Source: Pocillopora verrucosa (lineage: Eukaryota; Cnidaria; Anthozoa; Scleractinia; Pocilloporidae). Taken from it: 64,000 nt of DNA. The translations under genes and the position numbers were made by a program. The number at the start of each line of letters is the position of its first letter. Position 1 is the stretch's first letter. The stretch spans positions 14,661,868-14,725,867 of the forward strand of contig NC_089325.1 of the NCBI RefSeq assembly GCF_036669915.1, written 5' to 3'. The notes under the pieces are model-generated. The model was not told where the DNA came from. It ran no database searches and worked only from the letters and a program-made list of their open reading frames with translations. Below are positions 12,201 to 19,641 of this stretch, piece after piece.

Positions 12201-13506
12201 AAGAAACTTTAGAATTCGTGTTTTGTTTCCATATATAATTCAATCATTGCAGCTTTGTTTATTTTTATTATCGTTTTTTATCGTTCCATTGTTCATGTTT
12301 TTAATCATTAATCGGAGCTTATTGTACCATGTGATTTAGCTGTCAATCTAGCTTAAATAAGGAATCGCTTGCGTGACCGCTCAGTGGTCGGAGTATTCAG
12401 TATCGGAGTAGTTGGAGTTTTCCTTTTGGAGTCACCGGAGTTGCCTTTTCGGAGTTATTTGCTCACCTTTCTTTTCACGCAGGATCAGACGTGAGTTACC
12501 AATGTACATATTGATCGCCTTTTGCCTTTCTTGACTTATATTTTGCTTGTAATTTCTTTAGCCTTGTTTCTAATTACGCAATCATAATTGGTACGCAGTT
12601 TTCACCGCATGTGTGCGATATTTGGTTTGTGAATAAAGCTGAGAAAATCAAGGTTTGCATGCTGTGGTTGACACTTACTGTTCCCTACACTTGGGTACGC
12701 GACATTTTTCGTTTTTTATTTGTTGTCTTTCGTTTGTTATGCGATTAGCTTCATACGAAGAATATTTGCCCCATTTTCAAAGTTCCACTCCTTACCGATC
12801 TGTCGAATAAGTATTCTTCTTAATACATTTTAGGTTTATTTTAATGTTGGATCCTAAGCGCTAATGTGTGGAACAAGCACAATGCCTGTTGCGCGTTAAT
12901 ATTATTGAACTATTTCTTCTACCAGCTCCCTTGAGCAACACAAAACCTTAATTTCGGCTTTTTTTTTTTTTTACCAAAAATGGCTGCATCGATTGTAAAT
13001 TTGAAAAACAACTGATTTTTTCAGTTTCGTGGTGCCTATGTTTCGAAGATAAATTCTACGACTGTTATAAAATTCGAAAACGAAAACACAGCGACTAAAC
13101 GTACAGTTTTTGTCCGAACTCTGCGACTGCTGAACGACAACCAACTGACACGACCGAATCGAATATTAATTGGTTAAGACTTAAATTCTAGCATGCAGTG
13201 TTTTGTTCGGCCGTTCCAACGGACGGCGTTAATGTTAATGACCAAGCATTCGCCGGAACAGTCTGAATATATTGCCATATCTAAAGTGTGGTAGGCACTA
13301 TTTGTCCAGCAAATTATAGTATCATCCTTTTTTCTCTTAACAAGCAAGCATACTTAATAATCAGCTTTCAAAAAGAAAAAAGAAAAAGAAGAAAAAAACA
13401 TGTAGATGTTTGTCTAAAGATTGTACTTACCAGCATCACTCTTTACGTAAATGGTTCTAGTTAGCACAAGAAGAGCAGAATATATCAGAAAACACACTTT
13501 CTCCAT
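3183..13506 (-). CDS. Receptor A: two-CTLD type I membrane receptor with tyrosine-motif tail (complete, 8 coding exons)
   Basis: Coding exons are 13431-13506, 11489-11917, 7352-7741, 6829-7002, 6163-6351, 5476-5500, 3858-4020 and 3183-3296. All have GT-AG borders and matching phases, and sum to 1560 nt (519 aa). Seen: signal peptide 1-25; CTLD1 about 30-165 with four canonical cysteines (55, 132, 151, 162), W-P-W at 116-118, Q-P-N at 122-124 and Y-N-D at 146-148; CTLD2 about 174-297 without the Ca2+ site; Ser/Thr-rich stalk 299-356; one transmembrane helix about 385-412 followed by R-K-K; tail with Tyr473, 492, 506, 515 and 519. Known: CTLDs bind sugars or proteins, and YxxL and YxN motifs recruit SH2 proteins once phosphorylated. 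Inferred: a surface pattern-recognition receptor that signals. Start ATG at 13506 opens the signal peptide. Least certain junction: exon 3 to exon 4. Confidence 0.8.
3858..4020 (-). CDS. Receptor A exon 7: proximal cytoplasmic tail
   Basis: The acceptor is pyrimidine-rich ('ctctctttctacag') and the donor is GATG followed by GTAATT; phase 2 to 0, 163 nt. It encodes S-Q-R-D-F-Q-E-S-L and ends E-G-V-Y-I-A-L-S-P-E-S-M-M. The Y-I-A-L motif (Tyr473) fits YxxL/YxxPhi. B and C read Y-T-A-L and D reads Y-T-T-L, so the tyrosine and the +3 Leu are kept. Confidence 0.8.
4378..4640 (+). repeat. Possible tRNA-derived SINE-like block in intron 6
   Basis: 'tagcctagtgag' resembles a pol III A box and 'gactcgagtcc', about 35 bp downstream, resembles a B box. 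The block is conserved in C (from 40853) and D (from 56918) and absent from B, whose intron 6 lacks roughly 870 bp here. The 85-codon open frame across it is probably incidental. Confidence 0.3.
5234..5264 (-). CDS. Possible alternative terminal exon giving a short tail
   Basis: A good acceptor ('gaaaacttacccag') is followed in phase 2, as left by the microexon, by N-A-D-T-D-G-S-M-L and a stop. Used instead of exons 7-8 it would yield a tail with no tyrosines. The frame and length are kept in B (28196-28226), C (41675-41705) and D (57774-57804), with TAA in A and D but TGA in B and C. This is a prediction from sequence only. Confidence 0.3.
5476..5500 (-). CDS. Receptor A exon 6: 25-nt microexon
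   Basis: Bounded by 'catccaccag' and GTAAGT, it encodes A-S-R-N-K-A-V-K plus two bases. It changes intron phase from 1 to 2, which is exactly the phase needed by exon 7. It is present with intact borders in cassettes A, B, C and D. Confidence 0.7.
6163..6351 (-). CDS. Receptor A exon 5: transmembrane helix
   Basis: 63 codons, phase 1 to phase 1; acceptor 'atttctttaag', donor ATAG followed by GTACTC. It encodes a short T/S/P segment, an acidic and basic linker (D-D-L-K-K-D-T-D-C), a hydrophobic stretch of about 28 residues and a stop-transfer R-K-K-Q-Q. Orientation by the positive-inside rule is N-out, C-in. Confidence 0.85.
6643..6661. repeat. Long G run in intron 4
   Basis: A near-pure G tract of about 18 bases lies in intron 4 of receptor A, with a shorter interrupted run in D (59182-59198). 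B and C have a T run and only GGG at the same place. Another G-rich stretch lies in intron 3 of A (7249-7266) and in the other copies (30188-30201, 43651-43666, 59787-59799). Confidence 0.7.
6829..7002 (-). CDS. Receptor A exon 4: Ser/Thr-rich stalk
   Basis: 58 codons, phase 1 to phase 1. It begins with E-M-Y-S-C-R-D-S-S-Y-V and holds C-Q-G-I-C, then a Ser/Thr/Pro/Lys-rich stretch ending N-A-L-S. Donor TCAG followed by GTAAAA is good. The acceptor chosen ('cactcgag') is not pyrimidine-rich but is the only one found that keeps both phase and open frame. Probably an O-glycosylated membrane-proximal spacer. Confidence 0.65.
7352..7741 (-). CDS. Receptor A exon 3: degenerate C-type lectin domain 2
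   Basis: The 390-nt exon is phase 1 to phase 1; acceptor 'ttattctag', donor ACAG followed by GTATTG. It keeps the CTLD frame: W-T-W-S-N-A-K-D-S-C, E-W-F-I-G-L, R-W-T-W-I-N-G and G-W-I-C-E. It lacks the N-C-A and WND cysteine/asparagine block; N-P-D-P-T-D stands in the EPN region. The outer disulfide (Cys193 to Cys294) can form, the inner one cannot. Ca2+-dependent sugar binding is therefore unlikely and protein recognition more plausible. Confidence 0.85.
8607..8927 (-). other. Short conserved open frame in repeat R (unknown)
   Basis: 106 codons starting M-S-R-D-E-N-P-Q-R-E-N-E. D has the same frame (61122-61442). The C copy (48362-48961) reads on to 199 codons but its first codon is GTG instead of ATG. 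In A and D the continuing sequence is in another frame (8401-8610), showing an indel. No family is recognised. It may be a decaying gene fragment carried by the repeat. Confidence 0.3.
8940..9140. promoter_or_regulatory. Promoter-like stretch with CRE octamer and inverted repeat
   Basis: This stretch holds 'gtttataaac', a perfect 8-bp inverted repeat (GCTCTATG at 8997-9004, CATAGAGC at 9016-9023), 'aaccaatgacagcgcgcg' (CCAAT-like) and a full TGACGTCA at 9099-9106. The same octamer occurs at 31398, 44918, 46135 and 61614 in other R units. It sits between a minus-strand open frame and plus-strand short ORFs, so a divergent promoter is possible. Function is inferred from motifs only. Confidence 0.3.
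11489..11917 (-). CDS. Receptor A exon 2: C-type lectin domain 1
   Basis: One exon encodes a full CTLD of 143 codons, phase 1 to phase 1. The acceptor is a pyrimidine-rich tract ending 'acattcag' and the donor is GGAG followed by GTAATG. Seen: Y-F-I-G-L in the WIGL position, G-H-W-P-W, Q-P-N in the EPN/QPD position, N-C-A, Y-N-D in the WND position and G-F-I-C-E at the end. Q-P-N is neither the standard mannose (EPN) nor galactose (QPD) motif, so sugar preference cannot be assigned. This is the only CTLD1 exon in the window. Confidence 0.9.
11918..13430. other. Intron 1 of receptor A
   Basis: 1.5 kb, AT-rich, with no recognised gene. A stretch at about 12330-12710 has short 'cggagt' repeats and an AATAAA near 12633 and looks unlike its surroundings, but no flanking duplication was found to support a solo LTR. 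Confidence 0.5.
13431..13506 (-). CDS. Receptor A exon 1: signal peptide
   Basis: ATG GAG AAA opens a 25-residue hydrophobic leader (M-E-K-V-C-F-L-I-Y-S-A-L-L-V-L-T-R) ending near S-D-A. The exon closes with GCTG followed by GTAAGT, leaving phase 1. Its last G plus the first TT of exon 2 makes a Val codon. No second copy of this exon was found elsewhere in the window. Confidence 0.8.
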
Positions 13507-14114
13507 TTCAACAAACAATTGTCTCCCACTGCTCAAGCTTTAAAAACAAAATTGTTTACAAATCGCGGTATGATATGTGTATCAGGCGCTTCAGTTCCGC
13601 ACTTGCAAACAGGTAATTTCGTCCAAGTCGAGCTAAGACAAGACTGTCAAAACCAATCACACGCACGTGTATTAAGCACCAATGTAGTTTTACTCTTTAT
13701 CTGACGTTTCCTCCTTAAATATTCTTTTCGATATTTACGGCTGAACTAAAGAATCAGTTTTTCTCATTTTTTAAAATTCAGTAGCATCCGAAACATAATC
13801 TTCGTTTTACTCTATGATAAGCTTTTAACAACTGATTTTTTCAGTTTGGAAATCAGCTCTCGTAAATCAGTTTCATTTCCTTTTTCTACAATTTCCTTCA
13901 GAGCTTTATCAGTATAAGCATTTTTGTGTTTGCTTTAAAAGAATCTGAGATTTCTCAGACTACTTTCAGTACTTTCTACCCAATTATACAGTGTTTTGCT
14001 GAATGAAAATGGAAGTTTCGTTTAAGCATTGACTGATAATAAATGAGAGTACTTTCTATGTAGACGCTTTAGTGATGTTTATGTTATCACTAGACATTTT
14101 TTGGTTTAAACATG

Positions 14115-14156
<42 letters not shown>

Positions 14157-15400
14157 TATTATTGTTTAAGTTAGTCACTTATCTTTTCCCTTTTTTTCAA
14201 TTGTCAGGAATAAACGTAAGGGGATTAAATTAAGGATGGCAGTTTAGCTGAAAAACGTTGGATTCGCATATTTATCAAGACTGTCGGTGTGAAATGCTGA
14301 AAATGCTGTGATCGAGATGAACGAGTCATCGAGGTGCTGGGAAGCCAAACAATTGCAGTGAACTCGGTTTAAGCGATATTTGGATTAATTCTGTTTACAA
14401 TGGATAATTTTATAATAAAAATGATTGGTATTAGCCATGATATGAGCCACGATTTAAGGCTTTTTAAAGAAACTTCCTGCTCCAAGCTTAATCTAAATTT
14501 CATCTCGTTTCTCTCTTGCCCTATTCTGGGGGCTCTACAAAGAGATGCTCAAGCCAATTGATTTTCTGAGTTTCCAAATGGTTGCTCTGTTTTTGAACTT
14601 AGCCAACATTGGCATTACTCCTGACTTTCTCTCCTAGCCCAACACGACATACAATTTTCTACTACCATCTGAATCGATTTTAAAATATCTTGGTCTGTAT
14701 TTGATTTTAAAGTATCTCTATCGTGACATTTCTCTCAGCTGAATGAGAAATAAACAAATAAAATAAGGAAGTGAGGTCTATAAACAGGGGATGAACGTGA
14801 CAAGCAAAGACAGCAAATTAGTCCACATTTATCCCAAGCAATTAAAACTCCTCAATAGGATCAGGAATTCCACTGTTTATATTGCGTGTATGAATTTTTA
14901 TAACGCATCAGAGAACTCCTGACGCCGGTTGTTGAAATGAGCACTCGACATGTGACTTGAAAATATCCTCTCCCGTTACAGTTTCTTAATTGTTAACTGT
15001 GCGAAAATGAAAATAAACAATCAAATGATAGACTAATTAATGTTTTGTGCCATACAAATACCATATTTGTTGATTTCAGCAAGTCTTCAAAGTAATAAAC
15101 GACAGAAAAAATTACGCTACAGTTTTCCCATCAACAGGTCGCCTATTTGCTTCTCCCTAAACGTTAAATTTTCCATTCCTGTGAAATATCTCGAATGTTG
15201 TTTACGTTTCTTAGCTTCCTTGATCAACTATCTCGTATAGAGAGCTATAAAATGTAGTTTTATTCTCTTAAGTGACTGCTTAGAGCCAGAATTGCATGGC
15301 AGGTGTAGTTAAGAGAAGCCTGTCATAGTAGTAAATTTCAAAAGGCATCCAAGACAAAATTATGGCGTGCCCCAAAATTTTTTTGATGGTTTTTAGGGAT
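13507..15400. other. Upstream of receptor A, no gene seen
   Basis: AT-rich, frequently stopped in all frames. It should contain the promoter of receptor A just right of 13506; no clear TATA box was identified. Apart from the TA microsatellite near 14120-14152 nothing is recognised. Confidence 0.5.
14117..14152. repeat. TA dinucleotide microsatellite
   Basis: About 17 uninterrupted TA units. Confidence 0.9.
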
Positions 15401-15419
15401 GAAATAATGGATTACATAG

Positions 15420-15890
15420 GGAAATTATATTATTGTTGCAGCTTTCTGGAGGGGGTAGATATTTGACCTCAAAGTTATCAAATATTTGGTTGAATCGAAA
15501 AGTTAAAAAAAAAAAAAACAGCCATCTATTTGCCTTAACAAACTGTCAATCAAATTGACTGGTACTTGCGCCGTGCATTCACTAAAGATGTAACAATATA
15601 TATGTAATCTCTCAGAATAATCGTTCAAATATCATTGCAGTGAGATATTCATAGATTTAGGTATTTTGAGGCGATTTCCTTGGTCAAAACCAAGAAAAAA
15701 CGGGGGATTTATATCCTCCCGGAGATAACCAAAAAAGAAACCATTTTGACTGTCTGAGTGCTGGGGTAGGCAAAGTTTCATTGAAATCGGTGAGATGGCA
15801 TGTAGCATGACTGCCTGGTGCTTTCGTGGAAACAATCTCAAATCAGCTGACGGCAGCTTTACTAACTCTGTAGGATGACTTTACATCTCT
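15420..15890. repeat. Diverged copy of dispersed repeat R2
   Basis: Shares 'aagttatcaaatatttgg', 'gaaatcggtgagatggcatg' and intervening sequence with 2720-3140 and 55260-55670, in the same orientation, with many substitutions and small indels. It is older than the A/D pair. Confidence 0.6.
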
Positions 15891-15899
15891 TGATATTCA

Positions 15900-16000
15900 T
15901 GAGGGTCTCCAATAGGGTTCCTCAATCCCGCGATCCCGGCTAAAATTTTCTCTTAATCCCGTAATCCCGATGGTTTATATCGGTGAATCCCGATCCCGTT
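15900..16000. repeat. Short 'aatcccg' repeat cluster
   Basis: The heptamer 'aatcccg' or close variants (cgatcccg, taatcccg, gaatcccg) recur about seven times in 100 bp, directly before a LINE fragment. Confidence 0.6.
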
Positions 16001-16009
16001 CATAAATAT

Positions 16010-16527
16010 TTTGTACGATATACTTAAATTTAATGCAGACCTACACTCACGAACTGGTCATTATAGTAAATTAAATCTCGCCTGCCCTCGTTTCAATCGC
16101 GAAACCGAGGGAGGGAGGACCTTTTGCGTTTGCGCGACAAGGCTGTGGAACCAGCTACCTACTAACCTAAAAAAAGAGGCGACAACAGTTGCCTCCTTCA
16201 GAAAGGCGTTTCACAGACATTTTCTAACGAGCTACGATGAAGTAGAACATTTAAGTCCCAATGCAAAGTAAATTAAATCTCGCCTGCCCTCGTTTCAATC
16301 GCGAAACCGAGGCGACCCAAGCGGCATATTGTATTTTAACCCGACTCATATGGCATATTTTACTTTATGTAGTTTTTAGCTTGCGTTCTTATGGACCTGT
16401 TTTATAATCCTCGAATTCATTTTACATACATTTTATATATTTTCACTCTGATTATGGTACTTTTAGGATCGAGGGCCTCTAGTTTATCAGTTGAATTACT
16501 GTTATGTGTTACCCTCCTTAAATAAAG

Positions 16528-16530
<3 letters not shown>
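16010..16530 (+). pseudogene. LINE 3' fragment with internal direct repeat
   Basis: Translation gives R-T-F-C-V-C-A-T-R-L-W-N-Q-L-P and F-R-K-A-F-H-R-H-F, the extreme C terminus of a CR1-like reverse transcriptase; the frame ends at a stop near 16271. A 46-bp segment at 16065-16110 is repeated at 16267-16312. The element ends in 'aataaagttg' and ATT repeats at 16529-16593. Confidence 0.7.
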
Positions 16531-16558
<28 letters not shown>

Positions 16559-16559
16559 C

Positions 16560-16593
<34 letters not shown>
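16529..16593. repeat. ATT microsatellite
   Basis: Two runs of TTA/ATT units separated by 'cag', forming the 3' tail of the LINE fragment. Confidence 0.85.
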
Positions 16594-16596
<3 letters not shown>

Positions 16597-17019
16597 TGTT
16601 AACGTGTGGGCCATTGAGGGTTTTTGGTAAATTGGCAGCCTCGCCTCGGATAAAAGTTTCATTCCTGCGCAATAACTGAAGAGTGTCGCTGACCAGCCCG
16701 ACCGCCTCTTGAATACTAGGGAGCCTGTACGCCAGGTGCCTTTCATGGACTGAGAAGGCTTTCTAAATCTCGCCCAATGCATTAAAAAATTCAGCGGTTT
16801 GCTTCAGCGAAGTTAAGATCTTAATACAATTTGTCTGCGCATCACAAGCATAAACAACGTATACACAATTCACAAAGAGAAACTGGTTGATAGAACTCTG
16901 TCCTAGTTGCCATTCCATCCATATTTCCAGCTCTACCAGTCCAGTTTTTCTGCTAACGCAGGATTCGGTGGCTTTTTGGATCAGCATACGAAATTCATAT
17001 TAAAAGAGACTTCTTTAAA

Positions 17020-17490
17020 CATAAAACGGTAAAAACGAACAATAAAATCCGACGTTTCGGAGTAGTCATGATTCCATTATCAAGGTAAGATATCTAAGAT
17101 CATGCAAATTACAGCATTCGACGCGAAGAGTTAACATCAAAGGGTGCTAAGATTATGAAAATACTTTCGCCCAAATGGAGTCTGATTGCATGTTGAGATT
17201 TGGCTTTCGGTGAAGCTCTTATAAGAAGCATTTCGTACAGTAAACAGTCACATTTGTTTCTGCATTTCTTGAGCCCTTTGAAACGCTTTAGCAGGTCCTG
17301 AGGCATCGTCCCGTGCACGTTCTTGTAGTGTTTGGGAATGGCGGAGGATTGTTATTTATGTCCTTTTACACGATTATGTAAATGTCCACGCGAGTGACAT
17401 ACATAACCCGCATCGCACAGGTCACATTGAAAACTATAAACAACACACTGCTGATTTACAATTAGTGGTTTTGTTTCTTTAACATTTAGT
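17020..17490 (-). pseudogene. Penelope-like element GIY-YIG endonuclease fragment
   Basis: On the minus strand the translation gives C-V-V-Y-S-F-Q-C-D-L-C-D-A-G-Y-V, then H-L-H-N-R-V-K-G-H-K before a stop, then D-L-L-K-R-F-K-G-L-K-K-C-R-N-K and C-L-L-Y-E-M-L-L-I-R. This matches the C-terminal endonuclease of Penelope-like retroelements as I know it. A stop and frame break between the halves make it non-functional. The reverse transcriptase piece next to it is on the opposite strand. Confidence 0.7.
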
Positions 17491-17699
17491 TCGTGTTCAA
17501 TTTTTCGGCTCACAAACAAAGGCTAGATGGTGGTGAGTCCTTTTAGGCTCAGATCCTTTGGTTGGTTTCTCACAATATCTGCTGAGATTTCGTCTCTAAA
17601 TGGATTTAGACTCCATCGTGGTCTCTAAATAGATTTAAATCCCATCGTCCGTAGAATCTTTCTCAAGTCTACAGCACATACGGACCGCCCTATAGGCCC

Positions 17700-18320
17700 C
17701 AGATTAGTGCATTTGTATGGTTTACCAAAAACGCACGAGGAGTGCTTGGCGATGCACCCTACGCTATCAGCAACACAAACATACAACTACACTTTGGCAA
17801 GATGTCTCGACACTAGCCTCACGCCCTTGTCCTTGAATTGTTACACAGTAACTGACATATTTGAATTCGCGAACGAGATTCACAACTTGAAAATCGCTAA
17901 CGGTGATATTTTGGTTTCGTGTCTTCCCTGTTTACTAACGTACCCTTAGATGAAACGATGGATGTTCTCGCGAACTGAGCTTTCACAAACAACTGTTTTA
18001 ATACAACATACGATTTGAACCTCACCAAAACCGATCTTGTTGACCTTCTCAGTGTAGCTACCAAAGAACAACTATTCCAGTTCAATGGTGCCCTTTGCGA
18101 GCAGACGGATGGTGTTAATCCCTTACTAGCTAATGTGTTCATGTCCCACATCGAAGAAAACCTTAAGCGAGAGGGCAAACTCCCTTCTTTCTATCGAAGA
18201 TATGTAGACGATACGCTCACCAATATGACAACAGCATCTGAATTCCTGGACACGCTTAAAAAGGCACATTCCTCGGTAAAATTCACGATGAATTTAAATG
18301 GATTAAGCGCTGAGTCTTAA
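17700..18320 (+). pseudogene. Penelope-like element reverse transcriptase fragment
   Basis: Seen: L-Y-G-L-P-K-T-H, L-S-A-T-Q-T-Y-N-Y, Y-T-V-T-D-I-F-E-F-A, N-G-D-I-L-V-S and, after a frame break, Q-F-N-G-A-L-C-E-Q-T-D-G, L-L-A-N-V-F-M and R-R-Y-V-D-D-T. This is the RT core of a Penelope-like element. The stretch with the first catalytic aspartate, just after D-I-L-V-S, is deleted, as is the usual block between T-D-G-V and L-L-A-N-V-F. The Y-V-D-D box remains. The copy is dead. Confidence 0.75.
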
Positions 18321-18329
18321 GAGTCAAAC

Positions 18330-19244
18330 TCTCAATCCGCTTCATGTATTGACAGGGAATGGCGCCTAATGCACTAAACCTTTTAAGTACCGGGTAATAA
18401 ATTGGTTGTTCAACAAGAAATCAAAGGTCACTATTACAGGACAGGGCAAGGCTAAGAATGTCCAGATATCATCGAGGGGTCGCAAAATAAGAATGTCAAC
18501 TTTTGTGCTGCTTTTTTTAGCCTCCCACGCAGGCGGTTTTAGGGGATTGAAAACCTTTAGCCTTTCTAGGTTCCTTTGCAGCCCTTTATCGGCATGTAAC
18601 GCGAGAACAGTAACGTGACATCCGAAGTGACGGTAGAGCCTCCGTTCTCACAAAACTTTTATCCCCTGACCATCAATAAAAGGATTCCATTACTGAGACT
18701 ACGCACACTTTATTATTATTAGAAAATTTTACCCGCTGTTACTATTAGAGAAAGGCTAAAACTAAAGCAAAGCGGCCGATGTTCTCTCAAATGTCAAATA
18801 ATATTGATCACACAGGAAGTACAGGTCACACAGAAGCGATTGTCTCTTTAACTCTTACCGAGACTAGACTTTCTTGTGTCCAATATATACTGAACATGGA
18901 CAATAAGTTAAAAATAAACCCAAGAGGAATAATGATAGCCTTAAAAACCGGAGGCCTGCAAAATTAATTCTGCATACCATCTGACCTATGTACACAAACC
19001 TACCACCCTTTAACTCCCCCAAGTGATCAAATTACAATTTCTCCTTACAATATCACTACAAGATCAAGCAGACAAGTGATGAGAATAAGAAAAGAGTTTA
19101 GCAAGGAGATTATTAGTTGATCTAATATCAAATTCTCAGAACTAAAATCAAAAGAATCGTAAGGCAGGCAGTAAGGAGAATTACTGATGACCTCTTGGGA
19201 GTGAAAGGGTTGGCTACATACACACACTCTCAGTTGAGAAACAA
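18330..19244. other. Between Penelope fragment and phospholipase-like gene
   Basis: No coding sequence recognised. It lies 3' of the phospholipase-like gene on the minus strand; an AATAAA on that strand near 18711-18716 is a candidate polyadenylation signal. Confidence 0.4.
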
Positions 19245-19641
19245 TCACACTTCAGGGACATCGTGGTTATCCTCGAGAAATTCAGCAGCTTCCGCTTCAA
19301 CGCATGCTCGGAAGCCTTCACGATGATAGGCGGAGAACAGTAAAGGTGTAAAGAATTGATTAGCTGTGCTGTGATTCGGGAACTTGTGGCAGAGGAGCTC
19401 AGACAAACCGCTCAGGTGGGACCTTTTGTTACAACATGCACAACAACAGAACGTCAACTCGTCGACGTCTTCTTCGCTCAGATATGGACTATTCCCCCAG
19501 TCACGTGCGTCCAGATGGAAACCAAACTCTTCCCAAGTTTTGACCTCGCTCTCTTCACCTTTTCGCGGATCTCTTGGTCGAATGAACAAAATTTCGCCTT
19601 CACCAACTTTGTGGTCGTTTTCGTAGTATTCAACTTTAAAT
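19245..19641 (-). CDS. Phospholipase-like exon 5 and stop
   Basis: Acceptor 'tttttttcgccag', phase 2. Encodes F-K-V-E-Y-Y-E-N-D, I-L-F-I-R-P-R-D-P, a C-C-C-A-C-C cluster and a C terminus ending D-V-P-E-V before TGA. The Cys cluster could be palmitoylated; that is a guess. Confidence 0.8.

Noticed and set aside
12330-12712. Possible solo LTR (TG...CA borders, internal AATAAA) in intron 1 of receptor A
   Set aside because: No matching target-site duplication and no second copy in the window to define its ends.
16491-16679. Ile-rich open frame over the ATT repeat
   Set aside because: Pure translation of a microsatellite.
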